From contig WGLX01000007.1 of the NCBI GenBank assembly GCA_016125355.1, forward strand, positions 1 to 64,000: DNA of 64,000 bases, in the 5' to 3' direction. The notes beneath the pieces are model-generated. The model was not told the DNA's origin. It searched no databases and saw only the letters and a list, made by a program, of their open reading frames with translations. The first letter of the stretch is position 1. Every line of letters begins with the position of its first letter. The position numbers and the translations under genes were made by a program. The DNA comes from Actinomycetales bacterium. GTDB taxonomy: Bacteria; Actinomycetota; Actinomycetes; S36-B12. Of this stretch, positions 55,638 to 64,000 are shown in pieces.

Positions 55638-56696
55638 GTGACCGGCAGTGAGCCCGAGGCACCGCGGTCCTCCCGGCGTCGCACCATCATCGGTGCCGTC
55701 GTCTCGATCGCGATCCTGGCGCTGGTGTTCCTGTTCCTGTTCCCGCGGCTGGCCGACTACGGGGAGGCGCTGGAGCAGATCCAGGCGATGCCGCCGATCT
55801 GGATCCTGGCGCTCGTGGCCGCGAGCCTGGTGAACATCGTCGTGTACCCCTTCACGGAGATCGCCGCCATCCCCGGGCTCGCCTACCGAGCGGCCTTCAT
55901 GTCACGGCAGGCCGCCTTCACCGTCTCGAACATCGTCCCGGGTGGTGGTGCGGTAGCCGTCGCGACGCAGTACTCCATCCTCGCCGGCTACCGGGTGTCG
56001 CCGGCCCAGGCGGCAGCCGCCGTGTCGGCGGACGGGGCCTGGACGTATCTCATCACCCTCGGGGCGCCCTCGATCGCCGTCGGACTGCTGCTGATCGAGG
56101 GTGACTCGATCGCGGGATTCGCGGTGGCGGCGATCGTCGGCCTCGTCATCGTGATCGCATCCATCGCGGCGATAACGGCGATCCTGCGCTCGGAGTCGGG
56201 GGCGCGGCGCCTCGCGTCCTGGGTGCAGCCGCTGGCCGACCGCCTCTTCCGCCTGGTGCACAAGCAGGCGCCCGACCTCACGGATGCCCTCGTCACCTTC
56301 CACACGCATGCGTCGTCGATGGTGGGGGAGCGGTGGCGCTCGCTGACCGTGACGAACGTGGCGGCCCAGTTCGCCCCGATGCTCGTGCTGCTGGCGGCGT
56401 TGTCTGCCCTCGGCGCCTTCCCCACTCCTCTGACGCTGATCGAGGTGTTCGCGGCCTACTCGATCGCCCTCCTGCTGACCATGTTCCCCCTGACCCCGGG
56501 CGGACTGGGCACGGTCGACGCAGCCCTCGTGGCGCTCCTGGTCGGCTTCGGCGTGGACTCGTCCACGGCCCTTGCCGCCGACCTCATCTGGCGCGTCGTC
56601 TGGTTCCTGCCGCAGCTGCTCGTCGGTCTCGTGGCGTTGGGGATCTACCGCTGGGACCGTCGGCGCCAGTCCCCGGCCCGTCCCGCTACTGCGTGA
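55638..56696 (+). CDS. Lysylphosphatidylglycerol synthase transmembrane-type (UPF0104) protein
   Basis: Polytopic with SNIVPGGGAVAVATQYSIL and FPLTPGGLGTVDAALVALL. Confidence 0.85.
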   Translation: MTGSEPEAPRSSRRRTIIGAVVSIAILALVFLFLFPRLADYGEALEQIQAMPPIWILALVAASLVNIVVYPFTEIAAIPGLAYRAAFMSRQAAFTVSNIVPGGGAVAVATQYSILAGYRVSPAQAAAAVSADGAWTYLITLGAPSIAVGLLLIEGDSIAGFAVAAIVGLVIVIASIAAITAILRSESGARRLASWVQPLADRLFRLVHKQAPDLTDALVTFHTHASSMVGERWRSLTVTNVAAQFAPMLVLLAALSALGAFPTPLTLIEVFAAYSIALLLTMFPLTPGGLGTVDAALVALLVGFGVDSSTALAADLIWRVVWFLPQLLVGLVALGIYRWDRRRQSPARPATA

Positions 56697-57105
56697 CGGC
56701 GCACACGCCCTCGATCGCCTGACGGGCCGCCGCCACCCCGGCCTCGCTGCCGTCCGTCACCAGGGACTCGGCCGTCCCGACGAGGACGTCGCGGAAGTCG
56801 GAGACGATCGGCAGGGCGCCGGCGATCCCCAGCGCCTCGTCGATCTGGGCGGTCGCGGCCGCGACCGCCTCCTGCGCCACATCGACGGGCGTGCCGGGCG
56901 CCGTACCCTCGAGCGCGGTCGCGCACGCCTCTGCGATCGAGTCGGGGGCACTGGCGAGCGAGGCAGCCGAGTCGACCAGCGACTGGGCGTCGTCGACGAC
57001 GCCCTGGGCCTGGTCGAGTGCCCCCTGCGCGGTGGCGCAGCCGGTCAGCAGGAGGGCGGCCAGGGCGACGCTGGTGGACAGGGCGATGAGGCGCGGACGG
57101 TTCAT
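56686..57105 (-). CDS. Small predicted lipoprotein, translationally coupled to terC
   Basis: Lipobox LLTGC; ATGA overlap with the upstream TerC gene. Confidence 0.75.
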   Translation of the reverse strand: MNRPRLIALSTSVALAALLLTGCATAQGALDQAQGVVDDAQSLVDSAASLASAPDSIAEACATALEGTAPGTPVDVAQEAVAAATAQIDEALGIAGALPIVSDFRDVLVGTAESLVTDGSEAGVAAARQAIEGVCAVTQ

Positions 57106-58073
57106 GGCTTCTCCTTGACGAGGGTCTCGGGGGCGGGGTCCTCGGCGGCTTCGTCAGCCGGCCGCTGCCGGGTAGCGATGAGGCTCGCGATCACCGACGT
57201 CGCGATGATCGCGATGACGATGCCCAGGCTCAGCACCGTCGGGATCTTCCACAGGGCGTGGCTGACGATCATCTTGATGCCGACCCAGACGAGCACGAGG
57301 GACAGGCCCAGCTTCAGGTAGATGAAGCGGTGGATGAGGTCAGCGAGCAGGAAGTACATGGCCCGCAGGCCCAGGATGGCCAGCGCGTTGCTGGCGAACA
57401 CCAGGAACGGCTCCTGGGTCACGGCGAAGATGGCCGGGATGGAGTCGACGGCGAAGATGATGTCCGTCACCTCGACGATGACGAGCACGGCCAGCAGGGG
57501 CGTGGCCATCAGCACGCCGTTGCGGCGAGTCCAGAAGCGCTGGCCGTCGTACTCGTCCGTCGTGGGGACGAATCGGCGGAAAAGCTTGAGAGTGCGGGAC
57601 TTCGACGGGTCGATGTGCTCGTCGCGCTGGCGCAGCATCTTGATGCCGGTGAGGATGAGGAAGGCGCCGAAGACGTACAGGATCCAGGCGAAGCTCGCGA
57701 TCAGGACGGATCCGAGCGAGATGAGGATGGCACGGAAGACGAGTGCGCCGATCACCCCGTAGAACAGGACCCGGTGCTGGTACTGCCGCGGCACCGCGAA
57801 GTAGCCGAAGATGACGGCCCAGACGAAGACGTTGTCGACGGCGAGGGACTTCTCGATCACGTACCCGGCGTAGTACTGCAGTCCGAACTCGGATCCGTAG
57901 CCCCACCAGATGACGCCACCGACGGCCAGGCCGATCGCGACCCAGATCGCGGACCAGATCGCCGCCTCCTTCAGGCGGATCTCGTGGCTGTCGCGGTGCA
58001 TGAAGAGGTCGACCGCCAGCATGGCGATGATGCCGCCCAGCAGGGCGAACCAGACCCAGAGGGATACGTCCAC
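57102..58073 (-). CDS. TerC family membrane protein (Alx/MeeF-type)
   Basis: LAVDNVFVWAVIFGYFAVP, VEVTDIIFAVDSIPAIFAVTQEPFLVFASNALAILGLRAMYF. Confidence 0.95.
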   Translation of the reverse strand: MDVSLWVWFALLGGIIAMLAVDLFMHRDSHEIRLKEAAIWSAIWVAIGLAVGGVIWWGYGSEFGLQYYAGYVIEKSLAVDNVFVWAVIFGYFAVPRQYQHRVLFYGVIGALVFRAILISLGSVLIASFAWILYVFGAFLILTGIKMLRQRDEHIDPSKSRTLKLFRRFVPTTDEYDGQRFWTRRNGVLMATPLLAVLVIVEVTDIIFAVDSIPAIFAVTQEPFLVFASNALAILGLRAMYFLLADLIHRFIYLKLGLSLVLVWVGIKMIVSHALWKIPTVLSLGIVIAIIATSVIASLIATRQRPADEAAEDPAPETLVKEKP

Positions 58074-58080
58074 GGTGCTC

Positions 58081-58200
58081 CTTGTGTCGTGCGATCACGG
58101 CACAAGGTCTCTCGCCACCGCCCGAGGGCGGCCTGTCGGCCGGACGCGTGAGCGTCGTACTGACGACCGACAGCGATGGGGATACTCCCCTTGCTTCCGT
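58081..58200 (-). ncRNA. yybP-ykoY manganese riboswitch upstream of terC
   Basis: Minus strand reads AAGGGGAGTAtcccc...TCGTCAGTACGA...CCGGCC...GGCGAGAGACCTTG, followed by hairpin CTTGTGcCGTG-atcg-CACGaCACAAG, SD AAGGAG and GTG start. Confidence 0.87.
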
Positions 58201-58320
58201 CCAATGTGCCAAAGGCGTCCGGATCGCGCAAATCGGCTCGACGGTGGTCCGGCGGCTCCGCGCCGACCTGACGCGGCGCCGCTACTGTGAATGGACCATC
58301 GACCGCCAGGGAGCACGTGG

Positions 58321-59160
58321 ATGACCGACGACACCCGCACGGGCCGACTGGCCCGGCTGGTCGACTCCGACCGCTTCGCCACCGTCATCGCCGTCGTGAT
58401 CGTCGCGAACGCGGTCATCCTCGGCCTGGAGACCTACCCGGCCGTGATGGCGGACTACGGCGACACCCTCATCCTGCTCAACGAGATCTGCTTCGCCGTG
58501 TTCGTCGTCGAGCTCGTTCTGCGGCTGGCCTCGTACGGCCGCCACCTGCCGGACTTCTTCCGCAGCGGCTGGAACGTGTTCGACCTGGTGGTGATCGGTG
58601 CCGTGTTCATCCCCGGCGTGCGGGAGCAGGCCCAGCTGCTGCGACTGCTGCGGCTGGCGCGCATCGTCCGCCTCGTGCGCTACCTGCCCGATGCGCGCGT
58701 CCTCGTGCTGACGGTCATCAAGTCGATCCCCTCGCTGTTCAGCATGGTGGTGCTGACGATCCTGCTGCTGTTCGTCTACGGGATGGTCGGCTGGTCGCTG
58801 TTCGGCGAGGCGCTGCCGGAGAGCTGGGGGACGATCGGCCGCGCGATGCTGACCCTGTTCATCCTGCTCACCCTGGAGAACTTCCCGACCTACCTCGAGC
58901 AGGCCGAGGCGGTGAGCCCGTATGCCATCGTCTTCTTCATCAGCTACGTGCTGCTGGCCGCGTTCGTGGTCTTCAACCTGCTCATCGGCATCGTCATCGG
59001 CTCGATGGAGCGGGCGCGGGAGAGCATGGCGGGTGGCGCGGCCGCGGGCGAGTCGACGGGCGCCACCGAAGGCGCCGATGCCGATCTCGCCGATCGGATC
59101 CGCAGGCTGCAGGCGGACCTCGCCGAGCTGGAGAGCGCCCTGCGCCAGCGCGCGGGCTGA
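58321..59160 (+). CDS. Voltage-gated-type ion channel (ion transport protein family)
   Basis: S4-like LLRLLRLARIVRLVRYLPDARVL; pore ...MLTLFILLTLENFPTYLEQ... Confidence 0.9.
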   Translation: MTDDTRTGRLARLVDSDRFATVIAVVIVANAVILGLETYPAVMADYGDTLILLNEICFAVFVVELVLRLASYGRHLPDFFRSGWNVFDLVVIGAVFIPGVREQAQLLRLLRLARIVRLVRYLPDARVLVLTVIKSIPSLFSMVVLTILLLFVYGMVGWSLFGEALPESWGTIGRAMLTLFILLTLENFPTYLEQAEAVSPYAIVFFISYVLLAAFVVFNLLIGIVIGSMERARESMAGGAAAGESTGATEGADADLADRIRRLQADLAELESALRQRAG

Positions 59161-59166
59161 CACGTC

Positions 59167-59760
59167 TCAGGGACGCACGCGAGCGCGGGGCTCGAACACC
59201 GCCAGCGAGAAGCGTGCGGGGCCGCGTCCGTCACACGCGTAGCTGTGGGCCACGTCGCCCGCGAGGCTCGCCGCGTCCCCCGCGCGCAGGACGTGCTCGG
59301 TGCCGCCCACGGTGAGCAGCACCCGGCCGGCCTGCACGTGCAGCAGTTCGCGCGTGCCCGGCCGGTGCGCCTCGGAGTGGTGGACCTGACCGGGTGCGAG
59401 CCGCCAGTCCCACAGCTCGAGCATGTCGGGGGTGTCGGCCGAGGCGACCAGCACCGCAGTGGCGCCGGACTCTCCCGCCCAGACCGGCTCGCGATCGTCG
59501 GGCCGGGTGATCGTGACGGGTCCGGACCCGGCCGGCTCGGCGACCAGTGACGCCAGGCTGACCTGGAGGGCGGTGGCCAGGCGCAGCAGCGTGGCGAGGC
59601 TCGCGTTGGTCGTTCCGGCCTCCACGTTGACGATCATGCGACGACTGACGCCGCTGGCATCCGCGCACTGATCGAGGGTCCAGCCGCGGCGCACCCGGGC
59701 CTCGCGCACGCGCGTGCCGACGGCCGCGGGGAGTCGGTCGACCTCGTCGTCCAGGGGCAT
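59167..59760 (-). CDS. XRE family regulator with C-terminal cupin domain
   Basis: HTH VREARVRRGWTLDQCADASGVSRRMIVNVEAGTTNASLATLLRLATAL; cupin HRPGTRELLHVQAGRVLLTVGG. Confidence 0.9.
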   Translation of the reverse strand: MPLDDEVDRLPAAVGTRVREARVRRGWTLDQCADASGVSRRMIVNVEAGTTNASLATLLRLATALQVSLASLVAEPAGSGPVTITRPDDREPVWAGESGATAVLVASADTPDMLELWDWRLAPGQVHHSEAHRPGTRELLHVQAGRVLLTVGGTEHVLRAGDAASLAGDVAHSYACDGRGPARFSLAVFEPRARVRP

Positions 59761-59780
59761 GGTTCCTCCGGATGGTCGGA

Positions 59781-59800
59781 TAGTGCATTATTGTGCACCA
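59781..59800. promoter_or_regulatory. Inverted-repeat operator between the XRE-cupin gene and the EamA gene
   Basis: TAGTGCATTATTGTGCACCA = TRGTGCA-N6-TGCACYA. Confidence 0.65.
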
Positions 59801-60681
59801 TGTCGACGACTCCGCTCGACCGCGTGCCCGCGTGGTCCCTTGCCGTCGTCGCGATGCTGTCGGTGCAGCTCGGCGCCGCCATCTCGGTCGGGCTCTTCGA
59901 CGAGGTGGGCGTGGGCGGGACGGCCTGGCTGCGACTCACGCTCGGGGCGATCGGCTTCGTGCTCATCGCCCGCCCCCGCTACTGGCAGTGGTCGCTCCGG
60001 GAGCTGCGGGCGCCCGTCCTGCTGGGCGTCGTGTCCGGGCTCATGACCCTCGCCTTCCTCGCCGCCATCGACCGTCTGCCCCTCGGCACCGTGGTGGCGA
60101 TAGAGTTCCTCGGCCCGCTCACCGTCGCGGCCCTGCACAGCCGCGACCGGCGCGCACTCGCCTGGCCGGTGCTGGCCTTCGTCGGCGTCGTCCTGCTCAC
60201 CGAGCCGTGGCAGGGGACGCCCGACCTGCTGGGCATCGCCCTCGCCGCGATCGCCGCTGTGGGCTGGGGCCTTTACATCGTCATCACCCAGCACGTGGGC
60301 GACCGGTTCTCCGGGGTGGACGGGCTCGCCATCTCGCTGCCCGTGGCGGCACTCGTCGCGGCCGTCGTCGGGGTGCCGCAGTCCTGGGGGAATCTCACCG
60401 TGCAGGTTCTGCTCGTCGCCGCCGGGGCGGCCATCCTGCTGCCCCTGATCCCGTGGACCTTCGAGCTCTACGCCCTGCGGCGACTGACGAAGTCGGCCTT
60501 CGGCACCCTCATGGCACTCGAGCCGGCCATCGCCATCGTGATCGGAGCCATCGTCCTCAGCCAGGCACCGACCGCCCTGCAGCTCGTGGGCATCGCGTGC
60601 GTCGTCGGCGCAGGTGTCGCCGCCGAGCGCACGGGGCACCGCGAGATCGAGTTGCCCGACCTCGAGACGCCCACGACCTGA
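59800..60681 (+). CDS. EamA/DMT family transporter
   Basis: Polytopic; LPLGTVVAIEFLGPLTVAAL, LTKSAFGTLMALEPAIAIVIGAIVLSQ. Confidence 0.9.
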   Translation: MSTTPLDRVPAWSLAVVAMLSVQLGAAISVGLFDEVGVGGTAWLRLTLGAIGFVLIARPRYWQWSLRELRAPVLLGVVSGLMTLAFLAAIDRLPLGTVVAIEFLGPLTVAALHSRDRRALAWPVLAFVGVVLLTEPWQGTPDLLGIALAAIAAVGWGLYIVITQHVGDRFSGVDGLAISLPVAALVAAVVGVPQSWGNLTVQVLLVAAGAAILLPLIPWTFELYALRRLTKSAFGTLMALEPAIAIVIGAIVLSQAPTALQLVGIACVVGAGVAAERTGHREIELPDLETPTT

Positions 60682-60776
60682 GCCGGCTCGTGCGTGGTCG
60701 GAACTCGGCGAGGAGCTGAGCGCACAGCACCTCTGGCGTACCTCCGCCCCCACCCGGGCGCTCCTACCCTTGCCCC

Positions 60777-62138
60777 ATGAGCAGCGCGCCCTCCCACGCA
60801 AGCGCCCCCACGCCGTCTCCCGTCACCGGGAACGGCATCGGCCTCGTGGCGGCCACGGCCCTGGGAGTCGGCGGGATGATGGGCGCCGGCCTCTACACGC
60901 TGCTCGGCCTCGCGGCCGCGAGCGCGGGCGCCTGGCTCCCCGTGTCCTTCGCTGTCGCCGGACTGGCGGCGGTCTTCTCCGTCTACTCGTACTCCAAGCT
61001 CGGAGCCACCTACCCCAGCACCGGTGGCGCTGCGCAGTTCATCCGGGTCGAACTGGGCACCGGGACGGTGTCCGGCGGGGTCAACGTCTTCCAGTTCGTC
61101 GCCTATCTGATCGCGACGTCGCTCTACGCCGCTGGCTTCGCCGAGTACGTGGGAGCCCTCGTGGGTGGGGACCTGCCGTCGTGGGCCGGCAAGGCCATCG
61201 GTGCGGGGATCGTCGTGGTCTTCACGATCGTGAACCTCCTCGGATCCCGACTCGTCGGCCGCGCGGAGACGGTCATCATCGCCATCGAGACGGTGATCCT
61301 CGTCGGCTTCGTCGTCCTCGGGCTGTTCAAGGCAGATCCGCAGCGCGTCACATCAGCGGCATCCCCCGGGCTCATCGGGGTCATCACAGGCGCCGCCCTC
61401 CTGTACGTCACTTACCAGGGGTTCGGTGTGGTGGCCAATGCCTCGGGGCAGATGCGATCGCCCCGTAAGGAGCTGCCGCGTGCGATGTTCTCGGCGCTCG
61501 CGATCGTGGGCGTCATCTACGTCGTGGTGAGCGCCCTCGTGGTCGCGCTGGTGCCGCTGAGTTCCATCCTGGCCGATTCCGGGCACGTCCTCGCCGATGC
61601 CGGAGAGGCGATCGCGGGGCGCGCCGGGTTCGTCGTCATCAGCGGGGCCGCTCTCCTCGCGACAGCCTCAGCCGTCAACGCGACGATCTTCGCGGCCTCC
61701 AGTGTGGGCGCCGACCTCGCCGCGCACCGCCAGCTGCCGTCGGAGATGAGTCGTGACGTCGACCGACGGATCCCGATCGCCCTTCTCGTCTCCGCGGTCG
61801 TCGTGGTCCTGCTCGTGCTGTTCTTCCCGCTCTCGGCGGTCGGCCAGATGACGAGCCTGGCCTTCCTCGTGGTCTACGGGGCCGTGAGCGCCGGGCACCT
61901 GCGGCTTCGCTCGCGGACGGGTGCCCGCGCCTGGCCGCTCGTCCTCGCCGTGCTCATCAACGCAGGCCTGTTCGCGGCGCTGCTGGTCGACACGGTGCGC
62001 ACAGGGCCCGTGGCCACGTGGGTGACGTTGCTCGCCGCGCTGGCGGGCAGCTTCGTGTTCGCCTTCGTCTGGGGACGACGACGTGAGGCCGCCGCGCGGC
62101 ATCGCGGGGACGACGGTCAGGCGCCGGGCTCGCGGTAG
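60777..62138 (+). CDS. APC family amino acid permease
   Basis: GVGGMMGAGLYTLLGLAAASAGAWLPVSF, STGGAAQFIR. Confidence 0.9.
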   Translation: MSSAPSHASAPTPSPVTGNGIGLVAATALGVGGMMGAGLYTLLGLAAASAGAWLPVSFAVAGLAAVFSVYSYSKLGATYPSTGGAAQFIRVELGTGTVSGGVNVFQFVAYLIATSLYAAGFAEYVGALVGGDLPSWAGKAIGAGIVVVFTIVNLLGSRLVGRAETVIIAIETVILVGFVVLGLFKADPQRVTSAASPGLIGVITGAALLYVTYQGFGVVANASGQMRSPRKELPRAMFSALAIVGVIYVVVSALVVALVPLSSILADSGHVLADAGEAIAGRAGFVVISGAALLATASAVNATIFAASSVGADLAAHRQLPSEMSRDVDRRIPIALLVSAVVVVLLVLFFPLSAVGQMTSLAFLVVYGAVSAGHLRLRSRTGARAWPLVLAVLINAGLFAALLVDTVRTGPVATWVTLLAALAGSFVFAFVWGRRREAAARHRGDDGQAPGSR

Positions 62139-62503
62139 CGGTAGCCGCAGAAGCGGCAGACCCGCGCATCGAGCTGGATCTCCTCGGCGCAGTCGGGGCA
62201 CCGCTTCACGCGTGGCTTCCGCCGGCTGAACAGCCCCTTCATCGAGAACGGGAACACGTCGTGGGGCTCGGCCAGGCAGCCCGCGCAGTAGGTGGCCAGC
62301 TGCTCGGCGCTCTGCCGCGCGTCGGCGTCGGCGTCGGCGCCCTGCATGATGGACTCGGCGAGGGTCAGTGCCTCGTCCAGCACCCGCGCGTCATTGGCGA
62401 GGACGGCAGGGCGGACGGACTTCCATGTCTGGTCGATCGCCCGCGCGTAGTGGCCGCTCGCGGCAGCCTCGCGGGCCGACTGCAGGGGGTCCCGATCCGG
62501 CAT
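62117..62503 (-). CDS. Zinc-ribbon protein
   Basis: C-terminal CPDCAEEIQLDARVCRFCGYRY. Confidence 0.75.
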   Translation of the reverse strand: MPDRDPLQSAREAAASGHYARAIDQTWKSVRPAVLANDARVLDEALTLAESIMQGADADADARQSAEQLATYCAGCLAEPHDVFPFSMKGLFSRRKPRVKRCPDCAEEIQLDARVCRFCGYRYREPGA

Positions 62504-62553
62504 GGGTCCAGCGTGACAGATGACGAGCGGCGCTCCGCGCGGGATACTCGCCC

Positions 62554-62982
62554 ATGCCCTTCTCGGAGATCAACTGGCTGGCCGTCCTCGTCGCCAGCTT
62601 CGTGTCGTTCCTCATCGGGTTCGCCTGGTTCAGCCCCAAGACCCTCTTCCCGGTGTGGTGGAAGGCGATGGGGCGCGGCTACGACGAGCCCCCCACCAGC
62701 GGACTGCCGATGGGAGTGGTGTTCGGGCTGACGATCCTCGGTGTCCTCGTGCAGGCCACCGTGCTGGCGCTCGTCATCGAGCTCGTCCGCATGAGCGGGC
62801 AGGAGGTCACCTGGGCCGGTGGGCTCGCGGTGGGGGCGCTTATGGGGGTCGGATTCGCCGCCGCCGCCTCCCTGAGCCACCACCTCTTCGCGGGATTCTC
62901 CATCCGGGCGTGGATCCTCGAAGTCGGCCAGGACATCGTCTGCCTGGCCGCCATGGGCGCGATCCTGGGGGCCTGGGCATGA
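62554..62982 (+). CDS. DUF1761 domain-containing membrane protein
   Basis: INWLAVLVASFVSFLIGFAWFSPKTLFPVWWKAMG. Confidence 0.87.
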   Translation: MPFSEINWLAVLVASFVSFLIGFAWFSPKTLFPVWWKAMGRGYDEPPTSGLPMGVVFGLTILGVLVQATVLALVIELVRMSGQEVTWAGGLAVGALMGVGFAAAASLSHHLFAGFSIRAWILEVGQDIVCLAAMGAILGAWA

Positions 62983-63458
62983 GCGTTCCCGTCGATCCCG
63001 CGCTCGACCTCGTGCTCGCCCGCGACCTGTCGATCCCGCCCGGCGACGTCTGGCGCGCCTGGACCGATCCGGCCCTGCTCGTCGAGTGGTTCACGCCGCG
63101 GCCCTGGCGGACGACCGAGGCGGAGATCGAGCTGCACCCGGGCGGGATGTTCCGCACCGTCATGGCCGGGCCGGAGGGCGAGGTCGGAGGCGGGACGGGC
63201 TGCGTCCTCGAGGTGGTGCCGGAGCGGCGCCTGGTGTGGACCGGTGCCCTGCTGCCCGGCTTCCGCCCGACCGTGGGTGAGTTCGGCGTGCCGCTGTTCA
63301 CGGCGGTCATCGAGCTGGAGCCGCTCGGCAGTGGCACGCGGTACACCGCGACCGTCAAGCACGCTGACGAGGAAGGTCGACGGATCCACGACGAGATGGG
63401 CTTCGAGGCGGGCTGGGGTGCAGCGCTCGACCAGTTGGTGGAGTTGATGAGCCACTAG
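62979..63458 (+). CDS. SRPBCC/AHSA1-like protein
   Basis: [48 protein letters not shown]. Confidence 0.9.
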   Translation: MSVPVDPALDLVLARDLSIPPGDVWRAWTDPALLVEWFTPRPWRTTEAEIELHPGGMFRTVMAGPEGEVGGGTGCVLEVVPERRLVWTGALLPGFRPTVGEFGVPLFTAVIELEPLGSGTRYTATVKHADEEGRRIHDEMGFEAGWGAALDQLVELMSH

Positions 63459-63508
63459 GGCATGCTGGGCGCTCGTCACCCGACGCACCTGCCACCCGAG
63501 GAGCACGC

Positions 63509-64000
63509 ATGGCCCTGCAGGACTTCCCGCGCTACCCGCTCATGTTCGGCCCGAGCCCGGTCCACAAGCTGGAGCGGCTGACGGCGCATCTCGGCGGCGC
63601 CCAGGTGTGGGCGAAGCGCGAGGACTGCAACAGCGGCCTCGCCTACGGCGGCAACAAGATCCGCAAGCTCGAGTACATCGCTCCCGACGCGATCGCCTCG
63701 GGCGCGGACACCCTCGGGTCCATCGGCGGCTACCAGTCCAACCACACCCGCCAGGTCGCCGCGCTCGCCGCACGCCTGGGCATGAAGGCCCTGCTCGTGC
63801 AGGAGAAGTGGGTCGACTGGCCGGACGTCACCAACGACCGCGTCGGCAACATCATGCTGTCGCGCATCATGGGAGCCGAGGTGCGCCTCGACCCCTCCGG
63901 TTTCGACATCGGCATCCGCGACTCGTGGCAGCAGGCCCTCGCCGACGTCGAGGCGCGCGGCGGCACGCCCTACGGCATCCCCGCCGGCGCGTCCGAGCAC
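63509..64000 (+). CDS. acdS: 1-aminocyclopropane-1-carboxylate deaminase, truncated by window end (not in ORF track)
   Basis: Own translation: [24 protein letters not shown]...[12 protein letters not shown]...[32 protein letters not shown]...[28 protein letters not shown]. Confidence 0.9.
   Translation, partial: MALQDFPRYPLMFGPSPVHKLERLTAHLGGAQVWAKREDCNSGLAYGGNKIRKLEYIAPDAIASGADTLGSIGGYQSNHTRQVAALAARLGMKALLVQEKWVDWPDVTNDRVGNIMLSRIMGAEVRLDPSGFDIGIRDSWQQALADVEARGGTPYGIPAGASEH

Noticed and set aside
1-64000. CRISPR arrays, tRNA or rRNA genes
   Set aside because: No regularly spaced identical repeats, cloverleaf-like sequences or rRNA signatures were noticed; not tested with dedicated software.

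Overview
64 kb of high-GC, gene-dense DNA, probably actinobacterial, with about 55 confidently readable CDSs. No rRNA, tRNA or CRISPR was recognised. The left edge (~1-263) looks like the terminus of an IS21-type insertion element plus a long inverted repeat. Bases ~400-40,900 look like an accessory catabolic island: a tryptophanase-like beta-eliminating lyase with a divergent Lrp regulator; an aromatic amino acid decarboxylase; a P450; a DUF917/HyuA/SnoaL/M19/PucR operon; an Asp/Glu/hydantoin racemase; a sugar-type ABC importer with an ornithine-cyclodeaminase homologue and a DadA-like oxidase; an AraC-PAS regulator divergent from PutA; and a TetR-flanked, tightly overlapping ten-gene operon (23,661-40,874). 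That operon is the most interesting part. It encodes a CocE hydrolase, an acyl-CoA ligase/crotonase fusion, an MlrB-like serine hydrolase, an MlrC-like M81 peptidase, a LivH-LivM-LivG triple fusion, a small lipoprotein, a 12-TM MFS/LivF ATPase chimera, a Liv-type binding protein, a DauA-like FAD oxidase, a second P450 and an agmatinase-family ureohydrolase. My main candidate for an undescribed system is this hybrid ABC/MFS transporter and its catabolic operon, possibly for a guanidino- or arginine-containing peptide-like substrate (inference). Bases ~41,000-64,000 look more housekeeping-like: M20 peptidase/ArcA/YfcC, an iron-siderophore uptake operon behind DtxR-type boxes, a yybP-ykoY manganese riboswitch upstream of TerC, a voltage-gated-type ion channel, an XRE-cupin/EamA pair, an APC permease, and a truncated ACC deaminase at the right edge that is absent from the ORF track. 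All family calls come from motif recognition; no database search was run.
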